This document shows positions 8,493 through 17,452 of a DNA stretch of 64,000 nt, in pieces. The stretch covers positions 62,001 to 126,000 of IMG/VR virus record IMGVR_UViG_3300037189_024364, one strand, 5' to 3'. Below the pieces are notes generated by a model that saw nothing but the letters and a program-made list of their open reading frames with translations, was not told the origin of the DNA and did no database searches. The stretch is from a virus. The stretch's first letter is position 1. Each line of letters opens with the position of its first letter. Position numbers and translations under genes: made by a program.

Positions 8493-9290
8493 ATGTATTA
8501 TCTATATCGCATCACAAATCTTATCAATCATAAAATCTATGTCGGCGTACATAAATCTGAATCATTTGACGATGATTACATGGGTTCGGGTACGGCAATA
8601 ATTCGGGCAATAAAGAAATATGGAATTCATAACTTCAGAAAAGAAATCATAGAAACTTTTGAATCATCTGACGACGCTTTTGCCGCAGAAGCTGAAATTG
8701 TAACAGAATCGTTTGTAAAAAGGAAAGATACTTATAATCTTAAATGCGGGGGTGTTGGAGGTTGGGATCACATTAATCACGATTTGCCCGAACATCGCAA
8801 AAATCTACAGGCACTTCGACAAAAATGCCAATCTGGGGAAATTAAAGTAGGAGGGACCAAGTATTGGACCGAAGAAACTTGGGCCAATGCTAAAAATCAT
8901 GGATGGAAAGCTCGAATAACAAATGGACAGATTGATCCAAATAAATGGAAAGGGTTATCTCCAGAAAAAAGAGCCGAGCGTGTTGCCAGGTTATCAAAAT
9001 CAATGTCAGGTAATCGGAACGGTATGCATGGTACCAAATTTTTTATCGATCAAAATCATCAAGGCCCGATCCCAAGCATTTCAATATTGAACACCTGTCA
9101 TAGGTATATTCCTGGTTCTGAACCAAACGGATGGATCTCATTGGATCAATGGAAAGATTTGAAAAAGAATCATAAATCACCGGCGTATGGACGATCTTGG
9201 TATAATGACGGGCATAGAAATTACTCCCTAAAAAAATTGGACCCAACAATATCTAATCTTGGATTAAAAAGGGGGAGAATACGAGGTTGA
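8493..9290 (+). CDS. GIY-YIG (Seg-like) endonuclease
   Basis: 265 aa. N-terminal GIY-YIG domain: MYYLYRITNLINHKIYVGVHKS, with AEAEIVTE supplying the catalytic Glu and YNLKCGG after it. The C-terminal half is basic with NUMOD-like segments and ends in YGRSWYNDGHRNY, a motif like the KKWYNN stretch of the HNH protein at 1775. TAAATA (8483-8488) lies 4 nt before ATG 8493. It sits directly before the tmRNA gene, a plausible target neighbourhood. Confidence 0.85.
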   Translation: MYYLYRITNLINHKIYVGVHKSESFDDDYMGSGTAIIRAIKKYGIHNFRKEIIETFESSDDAFAAEAEIVTESFVKRKDTYNLKCGGVGGWDHINHDLPEHRKNLQALRQKCQSGEIKVGGTKYWTEETWANAKNHGWKARITNGQIDPNKWKGLSPEKRAERVARLSKSMSGNRNGMHGTKFFIDQNHQGPIPSISILNTCHRYIPGSEPNGWISLDQWKDLKKNHKSPAYGRSWYNDGHRNYSLKKLDPTISNLGLKRGRIRG

Positions 9291-9315
9291 CAACTGAGGA
9301 GAATTTCGCATAAAT
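9287..9315 (+). promoter_or_regulatory. tmRNA promoter
   Basis: TTGACA (9287-9292), 17-nt spacer, ATAAAT (9310-9315). The same bases include TAAATA (9311-9316), so both sigma70-type and late transcription are possible. Confidence 0.65.
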
Positions 9316-9321
9316 AAAGAT

Positions 9322-9577
9322 GTAACTGTTTGACTGTAGCCAAATAAGCTGAACAAGACAGGAGTTCAATTCTCCTCCGGTCCACCATTTATGGGCCGGA
9401 TTTGGGATCGATTGGCAGCATTAAGGGCAAAAGGAATCTAGCAATAGTGCGGTTGCGGTGCGCAAGCTACCTTAACGCAAGAAAATTGTAAATGCAGCAA
9501 ATGATAACGCAGCATTTGAGAATGAGCTGCTAGCAGCGTAATTCCATTGGGCCACAAGGAAGGCCTAGAAACAGAAG
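9322..9577 (+). ncRNA. ssrA: Circularly permuted (two-piece) tmRNA
   Basis: Trans-translation RNA with reversed gene order. The acceptor piece comes first: T arm AGGAG-TTCAATT-CTCCT, then CCGGTCC and an encoded CCA ending at 9387. After only 5 nt the coding piece begins with GGGCCGG (9393-9399), which pairs with CCGGTCC to make the 7-bp acceptor stem, followed by the tmRNA-specific GGGATCGA. The reading frame 9494-9541 gives tag AANDNAAFENELLAA then TAA. Split tmRNAs are typical of alphaproteobacteria and cyanobacteria; the AANDN start fits proteobacteria. 5' and internal 3' ends are approximate. Confidence 0.92.
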
Positions 9578-9601
9578 GGGCGGGAGAAATCCCGCCCTAT
9601 C
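9578..9601. terminator. Bidirectional terminator after tmRNA
   Basis: Stem GGGCGGGA / TCCCGCCC (9578-9585, 9590-9597) with a GAAA loop. It separates the tmRNA from the convergent ADP-ribosyltransferase gene; CCTTTTA follows on the plus strand. Confidence 0.8.
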
Positions 9602-10430
9602 CTTTTATCAGCTTTCCTTTAGCATCAATGTAACCTCGAGCACCAGGCCGATTGTGCAGGATGAATTCGCTTTGTCCCGCGCGATCGGTTATCCAGATGA
9701 TGTCATCAACTGGTATTTCAGCCCTGACCACCTTTGTAAGTTTTCGAGCCCGTTTATCTATCAATTCCTGATGGTATCTCTGATGATCCTTGAATTCATT
9801 CTCAAGATCGTCGCCGTCGGTTAGTAGATCGTCGTGATTGTCATATATGTCGTAATAGAATTCGTCCTTTCCTTCCTCATCAGTCGGAGTGTCCGTGCGA
9901 ACGTATCGGTTCCTGAGGAATTTAACCTCTCCTGTTTTGGCATATGTGTCCAATGCGGATTGTATTTGTTCATCGGTAATGGGCTTCAGCTTCATTTCCC
10001 ACGGTTCGATACCGGCGAACGTGGCAGCAATTCGGGGATCGGATGTCCAGCTAAGTGTGGTTCTTTCCGTTTTCTCATTATCAATGCTCTCTTGGCCTCG
10101 ATACAACGTCATAACATTGCCAAACTTAGACTTCAATGCCGACTTTATAGGAGCAAATGCCGAATCCAACTGCTGACGCATTTTGATTCCTCGGGGACTT
10201 GGATTGGAAGAATATGCGTCTTCAAGCGGTCTGGAATGCATGATTCCAAATGTATATCCTTTTTTTATCGCATCGTGGGGAACCCCAACAAATGCGTCTA
10301 TGGCGGCCGCGGCTTCATCACCTAGATCGGCATCTGCCTGATTTACCAATGCACCGATGCCAAGTTTAACAACGCTGATGTCGGTAAATGATTCCTTGAT
10401 GATGTTTCTAGCCAATTCAATGATTCTCAA
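9597..10430 (-). CDS. ADP-ribosyltransferase with capsid-targeting-like N-terminus
   Basis: 277 aa. Expected R-S-E elements: TLYRGQ (NAD-binding Arg, near residue 110), LSWTSDPRIAATFAG (STS-like strand, near 130) and QSEFILHN (catalytic Glu, near 255), the last as Q-x-E rather than E-x-E. The N-terminus MRIIELARNIIKES matches the capsid-targeting peptide family of this window. T4 Alt is an injected ART that modifies host RNA polymerase; this is a candidate analogue, target unknown. A TAAATA motif and RBS (AGAGGA) precede the gene. Confidence 0.78.
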   Translation of the reverse strand: MRIIELARNIIKESFTDISVVKLGIGALVNQADADLGDEAAAAIDAFVGVPHDAIKKGYTFGIMHSRPLEDAYSSNPSPRGIKMRQQLDSAFAPIKSALKSKFGNVMTLYRGQESIDNEKTERTTLSWTSDPRIAATFAGIEPWEMKLKPITDEQIQSALDTYAKTGEVKFLRNRYVRTDTPTDEEGKDEFYYDIYDNHDDLLTDGDDLENEFKDHQRYHQELIDKRARKLTKVVRAEIPVDDIIWITDRAGQSEFILHNRPGARGYIDAKGKLIKG

Positions 10431-10506
10431 CGTATTGGTCCTCTCTTGTGATCCAGCGTATCTTGTCGTAATATTTAACGATTGATCACCTTAAGGAGGG
10501 ACAAAC

Positions 10507-11220
10507 TTGAACCATCATTATCCGCCGGATGCGATCCCGGCACTTTCTTCAAATGAAATCAATGCCGGGCTCAGGGAATACATGCTTGGTATCTACAACA
10601 GGATGACCGGTGCATTGGCCGTTACCGGCATCGTTGCATGGTGGGGCAGCACGGCACTGTTGCCATTGATGCACAGCTGGACTTGGATCGTGCTGGCACT
10701 GTTACCGCTGGTGTTTGTTTTGATTCTATCATTTGGAATGGATAGACTTAGCAACACCGCTGCTAACGTTTTGTTTTGGGCATTCTCGGCGTCGATGGGC
10801 GTGAGCTTGAGCACGATATTCGTATTATACACCACCGCAAGCATTGCCCAGGTATTTTTCATAACCGCGGGGACATTTGCCGCGGCAAGCCTTTATGGAT
10901 ATACCACCGGTAGGGATCTAACCACCATGGGCGGATTTCTCATCATGGGAGCAATTGGTATATTCATTGCCAGCATGGTTAACATCTTCCTAGCAAGCTC
11001 AATGATGACATTCATCATCTCCATCCTAGCCGTGGTGATTTTCACCGGGTTGACCGCGTATGACACCCAAAAGCTCAAGGAGGAATACTTCAGCCGAGGC
11101 GAGGTGTACGGGTTTGATTCGCCGACCAAGAGCTCGATCTTTGGAGCACTAACCCTTTATCTTGATTTCATCAATATCTTCGTGCATCTCATGCAGCTGA
11201 TCGGGATCAAGAAAGATTAA
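10507..11220 (+). CDS. Bax inhibitor-1/YbhL-family membrane protein
   Basis: 237 aa with about seven transmembrane segments. Family hallmarks near the C-terminal half: GRDLTTMGGFLIMGAIG and GLTAYDTQKLKEEY. The TTG start at 10507 is supported by AAGGAGGG 8 nt upstream. BI-1 proteins are calcium-leak/stress membrane proteins; bacterial YbhL/YccA relatives interact with FtsH. A phage copy could guard the host membrane or block FtsH, which is speculation. Confidence 0.88.
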   Translation: MNHHYPPDAIPALSSNEINAGLREYMLGIYNRMTGALAVTGIVAWWGSTALLPLMHSWTWIVLALLPLVFVLILSFGMDRLSNTAANVLFWAFSASMGVSLSTIFVLYTTASIAQVFFITAGTFAAASLYGYTTGRDLTTMGGFLIMGAIGIFIASMVNIFLASSMMTFIISILAVVIFTGLTAYDTQKLKEEYFSRGEVYGFDSPTKSSIFGALTLYLDFINIFVHLMQLIGIKKD

Positions 11221-11226
11221 GCTAAA

Positions 11227-11263
11227 TAGGATTGGCAAGTGCAAGGATCGCTTGCCAATCCTA
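11227..11263. terminator. Hairpin after BI-1 gene
   Basis: 13-bp perfect stem (11227-11239 with 11251-11263), no U tract; 3'-end hairpin or weak terminator. Confidence 0.6.
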
Positions 11264-11411
11264 ATTGATAAGTAAATATTATTGAAATAAGCACGCGACT
11301 GGTATTCAAAAAAGCTGGTCAATCATCGTTTAACAGCGCTAGAATCGGCCAGGCTGTTTGTATGATACGGATTATGTCAACGATTAGACGAAAACAGGAA
11401 AACACAAGTGG

Positions 11412-11441
11412 GGTAGGAATGAAAATTCCTACCTCTTTGTT
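11412..11441 (+). terminator. Rho-independent terminator
   Basis: Stem GGTAGGAAT / ATTCCTACC with GAAA loop, followed by the T-rich run TCTTTGTTTTT. Between the two hairpins (11264-11411) no gene was seen. Confidence 0.8.
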
Positions 11442-11451
11442 TTTGCATTGG

Positions 11452-11480
11452 TTGACAGACCTAGCATAGGTTTGCATATG
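11452..11480 (+). promoter_or_regulatory. Promoter for topoisomerase operon
   Basis: TTGACA (11452-11457), 17-nt spacer, CATATG (11475-11480). Good -35, weak -10; placed just after the terminator and 50 nt before the topoisomerase start. Confidence 0.55.
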
Positions 11481-11530
11481 CTTAAGACCAATGCTTAAGA
11501 CCAACTAGCATTTTAACATCTGGGATAACC

Positions 11531-13417
11531 ATGTCTAAAAAGAAAGCTGACGAGATAGTCAAGTTGAGCGATTACGCTCACCACAGGCTTCGCACAGAAA
11601 TGTATCTTGGTTCTAGGAACATACACACCCAAACCGTGATCAACTGGGACGGCACAAAACTCATAGCCGAGGAAGTGTCGTGGACACCTGCAGCGTATTG
11701 CTCCTTTAGAGAGGTGTTCGACAATGCCCTCGATGAGGTTGTTGGGCATGGACACGGTAACAACATTGATGTTACCTATGATCCAACGACATTGAGCTTT
11801 TCCGTAACCGATAACGGTCGAGGGATACCCATCGACTGGGACGAAAACGAAAACATGCACAAGGCGACCCTGGCACTAACCCAGGCCCGTGCTGGTCGAA
11901 ACTTTGGTGACCGTGAAGAAGTTCGCGGCACCAACGGTATTGGTGCTTCGGTGGTGGTTAGCTGTTCCAAGGAATTCACCATCGATATCGTCAGGGATAC
12001 CAAGCGATTCCAGCAAACCTTCCGTGAAGGCACGGAGATACTTCCGGAGCTAGATATCAGCGAACCGAAGATCACCAGCAACTCGGGCAAGACCGGTACT
12101 AATGTTCGTTTTACCCTGAGCTCATCCGTGTTTCCCAAGGCCAAGATCCCGCTGGCATTTGTCAAGGCCAGGGTATTTGAGGTCGCAGCAAACCATCCCC
12201 GTGTTAGGTTCACGTTTAATGGTGACCGCGTGGTGGTTGGTAAGAGCATCGACCGCACCATGTTTGCCAATAAGGACGTGGTGATCATCGGCATTGCTGA
12301 AGAAAAGTTCAACAGCACCTATTATCTTCTACCAGGATTTGCCGAGGAAGGAGAATATCTACATTCGACGGTCAACGATATCCCGGCATTCAATGGCGGG
12401 CAGCATATCGATACGTTCAAGAGGTTGTTTTACGGTGGCATGATCAAGGCCTTGGAACGTGAAAGCAAGCGGCGCGGATTAACTCCGAATCGAAGCGACA
12501 TCGCCGAAGGACTGTTGATCTACAATACCACCACCATGCATGCTCCAAACTTTGATAGCCAAAGCAAGACCAGGTTGATCAACGATGAGGTTGACAAATA
12601 TCTCAAGAACAGCCTTGAGGATGAAAATACATTCAAGATCATCATCAAGCAAAACAAGCCATGGATCGATGCGATTTATGCACGCTGCGCAGCACGAACA
12701 CAAAAGCGAGATGATGCTGACATTGCCAAGGCAAACCGCAAGCTGATGCGGAACAAGGTTCCCAAGCTTCTTGACGCCAATGGCAAGGATCGTACCAAGT
12801 GTGTGTTGCTGATAACCGAGGGCGACTCGGCCAAGACCATGGTGTCGGCCGTGCGTGACCCCGAGGTGCACGGTGCGCTACCCCTGCGAGGAAAGATCCT
12901 CAACGTCCGCGGCGAAAGTCCAAAGGATGTCATGGCCAATCAGATCATTGCTGACATGATGACAGCCATCGGTGTTGGCATTGGGCAAAAGGCTGAAAGA
13001 AAGGATCTGCGATATGGAAAGGTCTATCTTGCTGCTGACCAAGATCCCGACGGTGCTAACATCACCGCACTGCTGGTAAACTTCTTCTATCTGCATTGGC
13101 CAGAGCTGTTTGACGCTAATCTAACACCGTTCTTTTATGCCTTCCAGACTCCGTTTATCATCCAAGAAAAAGGTAAGAAGCGGCACTACTGGTATGCAGA
13201 TGATTATCATACCTACAATCCAGATAACTGGAAGGGTGCTCCAAAACCAACCAGGGCCAAGGGACTTGGTAGCCTTGAGGAAATCGACTGGGTAAACAGC
13301 TTGTCAACCCCTCGATTGATACCGCTAACCGATGACGGCAAGCTTGCCGAAGCGTTGGACTTAATCTTTAACGGATCCAGGGCCGATGATCGCAAGGCAT
13401 GGGTGGCACTGAACTGA
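11531..13417 (+). CDS. DNA topoisomerase II large (GyrB/ParE-like) subunit
   Basis: 628-aa ATPase subunit corresponding to T4 gp39 (with the gp60 part). GHKL ATP-binding motifs: EVFDNALDE, VTDNGRGIPI and REEVRGTNGIGAS-like glycine loop near residue 135. TOPRIM motifs follow: LLITEGDSAKTM and AADQDPDGANI with its metal-binding Asp residues. It relaxes or supports initiation of phage replication together with the 13787 gene. No frameshift or intron. Confidence 0.95.
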   Translation: MSKKKADEIVKLSDYAHHRLRTEMYLGSRNIHTQTVINWDGTKLIAEEVSWTPAAYCSFREVFDNALDEVVGHGHGNNIDVTYDPTTLSFSVTDNGRGIPIDWDENENMHKATLALTQARAGRNFGDREEVRGTNGIGASVVVSCSKEFTIDIVRDTKRFQQTFREGTEILPELDISEPKITSNSGKTGTNVRFTLSSSVFPKAKIPLAFVKARVFEVAANHPRVRFTFNGDRVVVGKSIDRTMFANKDVVIIGIAEEKFNSTYYLLPGFAEEGEYLHSTVNDIPAFNGGQHIDTFKRLFYGGMIKALERESKRRGLTPNRSDIAEGLLIYNTTTMHAPNFDSQSKTRLINDEVDKYLKNSLEDENTFKIIIKQNKPWIDAIYARCAARTQKRDDADIAKANRKLMRNKVPKLLDANGKDRTKCVLLITEGDSAKTMVSAVRDPEVHGALPLRGKILNVRGESPKDVMANQIIADMMTAIGVGIGQKAERKDLRYGKVYLAADQDPDGANITALLVNFFYLHWPELFDANLTPFFYAFQTPFIIQEKGKKRHYWYADDYHTYNPDNWKGAPKPTRAKGLGSLEEIDWVNSLSTPRLIPLTDDGKLAEALDLIFNGSRADDRKAWVALN

Positions 13418-13418
13418 T

Positions 13419-13712
13419 ATGGAAAAATTCCGATATCTCAACAGCGCTGATCATGCAAAATGGTACGTACCGGTCAATACCACCGGGGTGGATTTACGGT
13501 CAGAAATTCTCGACCAACGCCCTGATCTACGGATCGAAATTCGAGAGTGGGTTGAACGCCATTGCCATGGTACCGTGTGGGCATGGAACAAGACCCGAAC
13601 TCCGACATCTGGTCAATCCGGGTGGGGTGAGCTGATTGCTCCTCAGGGAGATATGGTGGTGTTCTTTGAAAGAATCGATGATCGAACTCTATTTCAGTTA
13701 ACATGGACCTAA
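13419..13712 (+). CDS. Small LTW-family protein
   Basis: 97 aa of unknown function, starting 2 nt after the topoisomerase stop. It ends in FFERIDDRTLFQLTWT, the C-terminal signature (acidic/aromatic strand, then LFxLTW) shared by at least seven other small proteins here (36218, 36325, 35915, 45197, 50043, 50251, 53374). It also has a DHAKW segment seen again in the 54537 protein. Confidence 0.65.
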   Translation: MEKFRYLNSADHAKWYVPVNTTGVDLRSEILDQRPDLRIEIREWVERHCHGTVWAWNKTRTPTSGQSGWGELIAPQGDMVVFFERIDDRTLFQLTWT

Positions 13713-13786
13713 AATTCCACCGCATGATAGCTGACACCAATTTATTTGCCTATTACACATAGTTAACGCATAGATGTGAGAACAGA

Positions 13787-15145
13787 ATGACCTACGCCGA
13801 CACCACAACATTCATCAAGGACACTAGCCGAGACTATTCGATCTACGTTTGCCAAAGCCGAGGAATTCCCTCCGTAAGCGACGGTCTCAAGGATTCCCAG
13901 CGTAAAGCTCTATTCGTGATGAAGACCATCAACGAAAAGATCAAAACGGTATCACTGGCCGGCAAGTTGATTTCTGAAAACATCTATCTTCACGGTGATG
14001 CCGCAGCAGCTGACACCATATCGATGATGGCTGCTCCGTATTGCAACAACATTCCTTTGCTTAGTGGCATTGGTGCATTTGGTACACGAATTGGTCCAAC
14101 CGATTGGGGTGCACCTCGATATACATATGTGAAGAAGAACGCACATACAGAGAACCTGATCTACCAAGATTATGATATCATCCCGTTGAAGGAAAACTAC
14201 GACGGATCGGTCCTCGAGCCGAAGAATTTCCTGCCACTGATCCCATTGGTATTGCTCAACGGTGTGAGCGGAATTGCGGTTGGATGGAGCACGGAAATCC
14301 TCCCACGTAGCATGTCCGGCTTGATCGAATCAACCCTGGCAGCCATTGACGGTAAGAAGAAGCTGCCGGAATTGCTACCTTGCTATGAATACTTGCAAAC
14401 CCAGGTCAGGGGATTGGGGGACAATGCATATGAGTTTACCGGCAAGGTCGTCATCGACGGGTCGACAGTTATAGTAACCGAATTGCCGCCAGATCTCAGT
14501 CCGGAAAAATTCAAGGCTCGGTTAAACAAGATGGAGGACGAGGAGCTGATACAAACCTACATCGATCGATCTACCAAGGATATCAAATTTGAGGTTAGGT
14601 TCAAACGAGGTACCATCAACGGCTGGACCGAAAGCAAGGCCATTGACTTCCTCAAGCTAAAAAGCAAAACAACCGAACGACTGGTGGTATTAGACTGGGA
14701 TGGAAACAACATCAAGCAATATGAAAATACAGAAATTCTCATCAGGGAATTCGTCGAATGGCGCTTGGGGTTTTATGGCGTTCGATATCAAAAGATGATC
14801 GACGATGCTAGCCGCTTGCTAAACTGGAATTTAGCCCTCAAGGCGTGCTACGATAAGGGACTTCCTGGTTTTCTTCCTAAGGCTGCTAATCGCACTGAGA
14901 TCATTGAAAAAATTATTGCATTTACGGCAAAAATTGACGTTGACGGTGAACAGAAAGATCGCATAGCGGCTCTGCCTAGCTATCGATGGGCCAAGGATGC
15001 GTATGATGAGGTCATTAAGAAGATCGCCGAACTGACCCAAACCATTGCTGATTATCAAGAAATCCTGGCTGATCCGGCAAAACTTCGATCGATTTATCGC
15101 CAAGAGGTCGTGGCCCTTAAAAAGCTATCCGCCATTGATCGATAA
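13787..15145 (+). CDS. DNA topoisomerase II medium (GyrA/ParC-like) subunit
   Basis: 452-aa DNA cleavage/rejoining subunit corresponding to T4 gp52. SRGIPSVSDGLKDSQRK opens the winged-helix domain and GAPRYTYV holds the catalytic tyrosine (near residue 110). The tower, coiled-coil and C-gate regions follow, ending soon after a Leu/Lys coiled coil; no GyrA beta-pinwheel, as in T4. Pairs with 11531. Confidence 0.95.
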   Translation: MTYADTTTFIKDTSRDYSIYVCQSRGIPSVSDGLKDSQRKALFVMKTINEKIKTVSLAGKLISENIYLHGDAAAADTISMMAAPYCNNIPLLSGIGAFGTRIGPTDWGAPRYTYVKKNAHTENLIYQDYDIIPLKENYDGSVLEPKNFLPLIPLVLLNGVSGIAVGWSTEILPRSMSGLIESTLAAIDGKKKLPELLPCYEYLQTQVRGLGDNAYEFTGKVVIDGSTVIVTELPPDLSPEKFKARLNKMEDEELIQTYIDRSTKDIKFEVRFKRGTINGWTESKAIDFLKLKSKTTERLVVLDWDGNNIKQYENTEILIREFVEWRLGFYGVRYQKMIDDASRLLNWNLALKACYDKGLPGFLPKAANRTEIIEKIIAFTAKIDVDGEQKDRIAALPSYRWAKDAYDEVIKKIAELTQTIADYQEILADPAKLRSIYRQEVVALKKLSAIDR

Positions 15146-15153
15146 ATATCACA

Positions 15154-15612
15154 ATGAAAGCCAGAGATTTACAACAGCCGCATAAAAGTGGCTCTGGCTG
15201 CCTTATCATAGCAATGGAGACTGATCGGTTTCTTCTGATACAGCGCAGCGAATACGTACCGATGCCCTTAACATGGGCATTGCCAGGGGGTAAGGTTGAC
15301 CCTGGCGAGAGACCTTCGGTTGCTGCCCGGCGAGAGGTGTTTGAGGAAATAGGGTTTGACATCGGTGATCGGCCACTACGGTTGATTTATACCAACGATG
15401 CACATGCTCCTAGATTTCGATTCTATACATATGCGTGTGTGGTTGAAAAGCAATTCCAGCCAACGTTGAACTGGGAAAGCGCCGGACATGTTTGGTGTGA
15501 CATTGATTCCCTGCCAGAGCCATTACACTGGGGAGTGTCCCAGATGATCAATCATGACTCGGCTGCCAAGATCCTAAAAAAGTTCGTGGAAGATCAAAAG
15601 GGATCCACATAG
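15154..15612 (+). CDS. Nudix hydrolase
   Basis: 152 aa with a full Nudix box near residues 45-68: GGKVDPGERP...REVFEEIGF. Hydrolyses a nucleoside diphosphate linked to another moiety; phage targets include nucleotides, NAD(H) or capped RNA ends. TAAATA (15143-15148) is 5 nt before the ATG, implying a leaderless late mRNA that starts inside the intergenic gap after the topoisomerase. Confidence 0.88.
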   Translation: MKARDLQQPHKSGSGCLIIAMETDRFLLIQRSEYVPMPLTWALPGGKVDPGERPSVAARREVFEEIGFDIGDRPLRLIYTNDAHAPRFRFYTYACVVEKQFQPTLNWESAGHVWCDIDSLPEPLHWGVSQMINHDSAAKILKKFVEDQKGST

Positions 15613-15721
15613 GCTCTTTGGAGTTGACAATCATCCTGCATGCTGTAAGCTGCAACAAATGCAACGGGATATCTTGGGAATCACACCCCCTGTCTAACAA
15701 TTAAAAGGATCGTTTGTACCA

Positions 15722-16687
15722 ATGGACATCATTAATGTTGATGACGTCGCACGGCTATTGGACGGTAAGAAAGACTGCCTCGTTGGTGTTAGCGGTGGGA
15801 TGGACAGCATGGTCCTCCTGCACTGGCTGGCACGACATCGAGATCTTCTTCCGGTACCTATCCGCGTGATGCATGTTGATCATGGCATCCATCCACATAG
15901 TGTGGATTGGTCGTATCATGTCATGGCAACCTGCACGATCCTTCGGATCTCATGTGAAGTTAAGAAGGTTAACCTCGATGGTCTCGGCAACAATCTAGAA
16001 TATGCTGCACGGCAAGCCCGTTATCGGGCGTTTTGCGAAAGTGGCGCCGATGCACTGATTTTAGCACACCACGCCAACGACCAGTGTGAAAGCTTCCTGC
16101 TCAAGCTGTTCAGGGGCAGCGGCGTTAAGGGTCTCAAGGCCATGGATACCAGCGCACCTTGCTGGTACGATGCTAAAATGATGATTCTCCGCCCGATGTT
16201 AAATGTCACACGGGATCAAATTGAAGCGTGGGCCGGTGAACATGGCGTGGTTGCGATTGAAGATCCTTCCAATTCTGATAACAAATATGACCGTAACTAC
16301 ATCCGCAATCGTATTTGGCCGGTGATCCAGGAAAGATTTGATATCGCCGACATCAACACCATTCGCAGCATCCAGCATCTTAGCGAAGCTTGGGAGCTAA
16401 CAACAATGCTAGCGGATCAGGACATCTCATCAGTAACCATGACAGATGGCTGTTTAGAATGGACCAAGGTGCGCGATTTAGGATATCTGCGCATCAAGAA
16501 CATGATCCTGCGTGTTCTTGATCTGCAAGGGGTGTATGGATTCAGCGTTAACCATGTTGAGCAGTTTGCACGCGGATTGCTCGATGCCGACTTTGACAGC
16601 CGCAATGAGCTTAGTCTACGTGGATTCACGATGAACAAGATTGGCAAGCGCATCCATGTTGGGAATAATCAGCGCAAGGCCGCATAG
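15722..16687 (+). CDS. tilS: tRNA(Ile)-lysidine synthetase-like protein
   Basis: 321-aa N-type ATP pyrophosphatase. The PP-loop VGVSGGMDSMVLLHWL is near residue 20, with HVDHGIH, ALILAHHANDQCES and SNSDNKYDRNYIRN segments typical of TilS. TilS converts C34 of tRNA-Ile(CAU) to lysidine so it reads AUA. It is shorter than E. coli TilS, lacking most of the C-terminal domains, like the minimal bacterial form. No tRNA-Ile(CAU) was found in this window. Confidence 0.85.
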   Translation: MDIINVDDVARLLDGKKDCLVGVSGGMDSMVLLHWLARHRDLLPVPIRVMHVDHGIHPHSVDWSYHVMATCTILRISCEVKKVNLDGLGNNLEYAARQARYRAFCESGADALILAHHANDQCESFLLKLFRGSGVKGLKAMDTSAPCWYDAKMMILRPMLNVTRDQIEAWAGEHGVVAIEDPSNSDNKYDRNYIRNRIWPVIQERFDIADINTIRSIQHLSEAWELTTMLADQDISSVTMTDGCLEWTKVRDLGYLRIKNMILRVLDLQGVYGFSVNHVEQFARGLLDADFDSRNELSLRGFTMNKIGKRIHVGNNQRKAA

Positions 16688-16723
16688 ATTCGTGACTTGT
16701 AGTGGTGATTCTGTGCATAATTA

Positions 16724-17452
16724 GTGATGGTAAAGTCAGCACTGGTGGTGATTCCCACAACCGGGTCTCCCACTCTCAGAACCGCTATCGCAAGTGTCCT
16801 CAACCAAACACACGAAAACATCACATGTTTAGTGGTGATCGACGGTCCGGAATTCCTGGATCGTACTAAATTGATACTTGACGAGTTTCCGTCCGTTAAG
16901 CACATGGTCCTACCATGGAATGTGGGAGCAAATGGATGGTACGGGCATCGGATTTATTTCATGAGCGCTGCCCTAATGGAGCAAGATTACTGGGTTGCTC
17001 TGGATCAGGATAACTGGTTTGAATCCGATCACATCGCAATTATGATTAATGCCTGTGAGACCAATGGGTGGTCATGGTGTCATAGCCTGCGCAAAATATA
17101 CGATGCAGATGGTAACTACATCTGTGATGACGACTGCGAAAGCCTAGGTAGATTCCCAATCTATCTCAGTGATCAGCATCATCTAGTCGATACCTCTACA
17201 TATTGCATACGGCGCGAAACCATTGTGATGATGGCGTCTGCCTGGTACAGTGGATGGGGAGGAGATCGACGATTTTATGCAGCAATATCACACCACGTTC
17301 CGAACTTTGGCTGCACAGGCCATGCAACCATTTGTTACAGATTGGATGGTAATCCGACCTCTGTTAATGCCAGTTTCTTTCTGCAGGGTAATGCTGTGAT
17401 GCACCAACGGTACCCAGGGGGATTCCCATGGCGAGCAACATCGGCGCATTAA
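16724..17452 (+). CDS. Family-2-like glycosyltransferase
   Basis: 242 aa. ALVVIPTTGSPTLRTAIASVLNQTH is the GT-A nucleotide-binding start and VALDQDNWF supplies the DxD-like metal site. Its general plan and the spaced cysteines (CDDDCES) parallel the 4819 protein, suggesting paralogy. First gene of a cluster with sulfotransferase and sugar-modifying neighbours; overlaps the next gene by 25 nt. Confidence 0.8.
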   Translation: MMVKSALVVIPTTGSPTLRTAIASVLNQTHENITCLVVIDGPEFLDRTKLILDEFPSVKHMVLPWNVGANGWYGHRIYFMSAALMEQDYWVALDQDNWFESDHIAIMINACETNGWSWCHSLRKIYDADGNYICDDDCESLGRFPIYLSDQHHLVDTSTYCIRRETIVMMASAWYSGWGGDRRFYAAISHHVPNFGCTGHATICYRLDGNPTSVNASFFLQGNAVMHQRYPGGFPWRATSAH

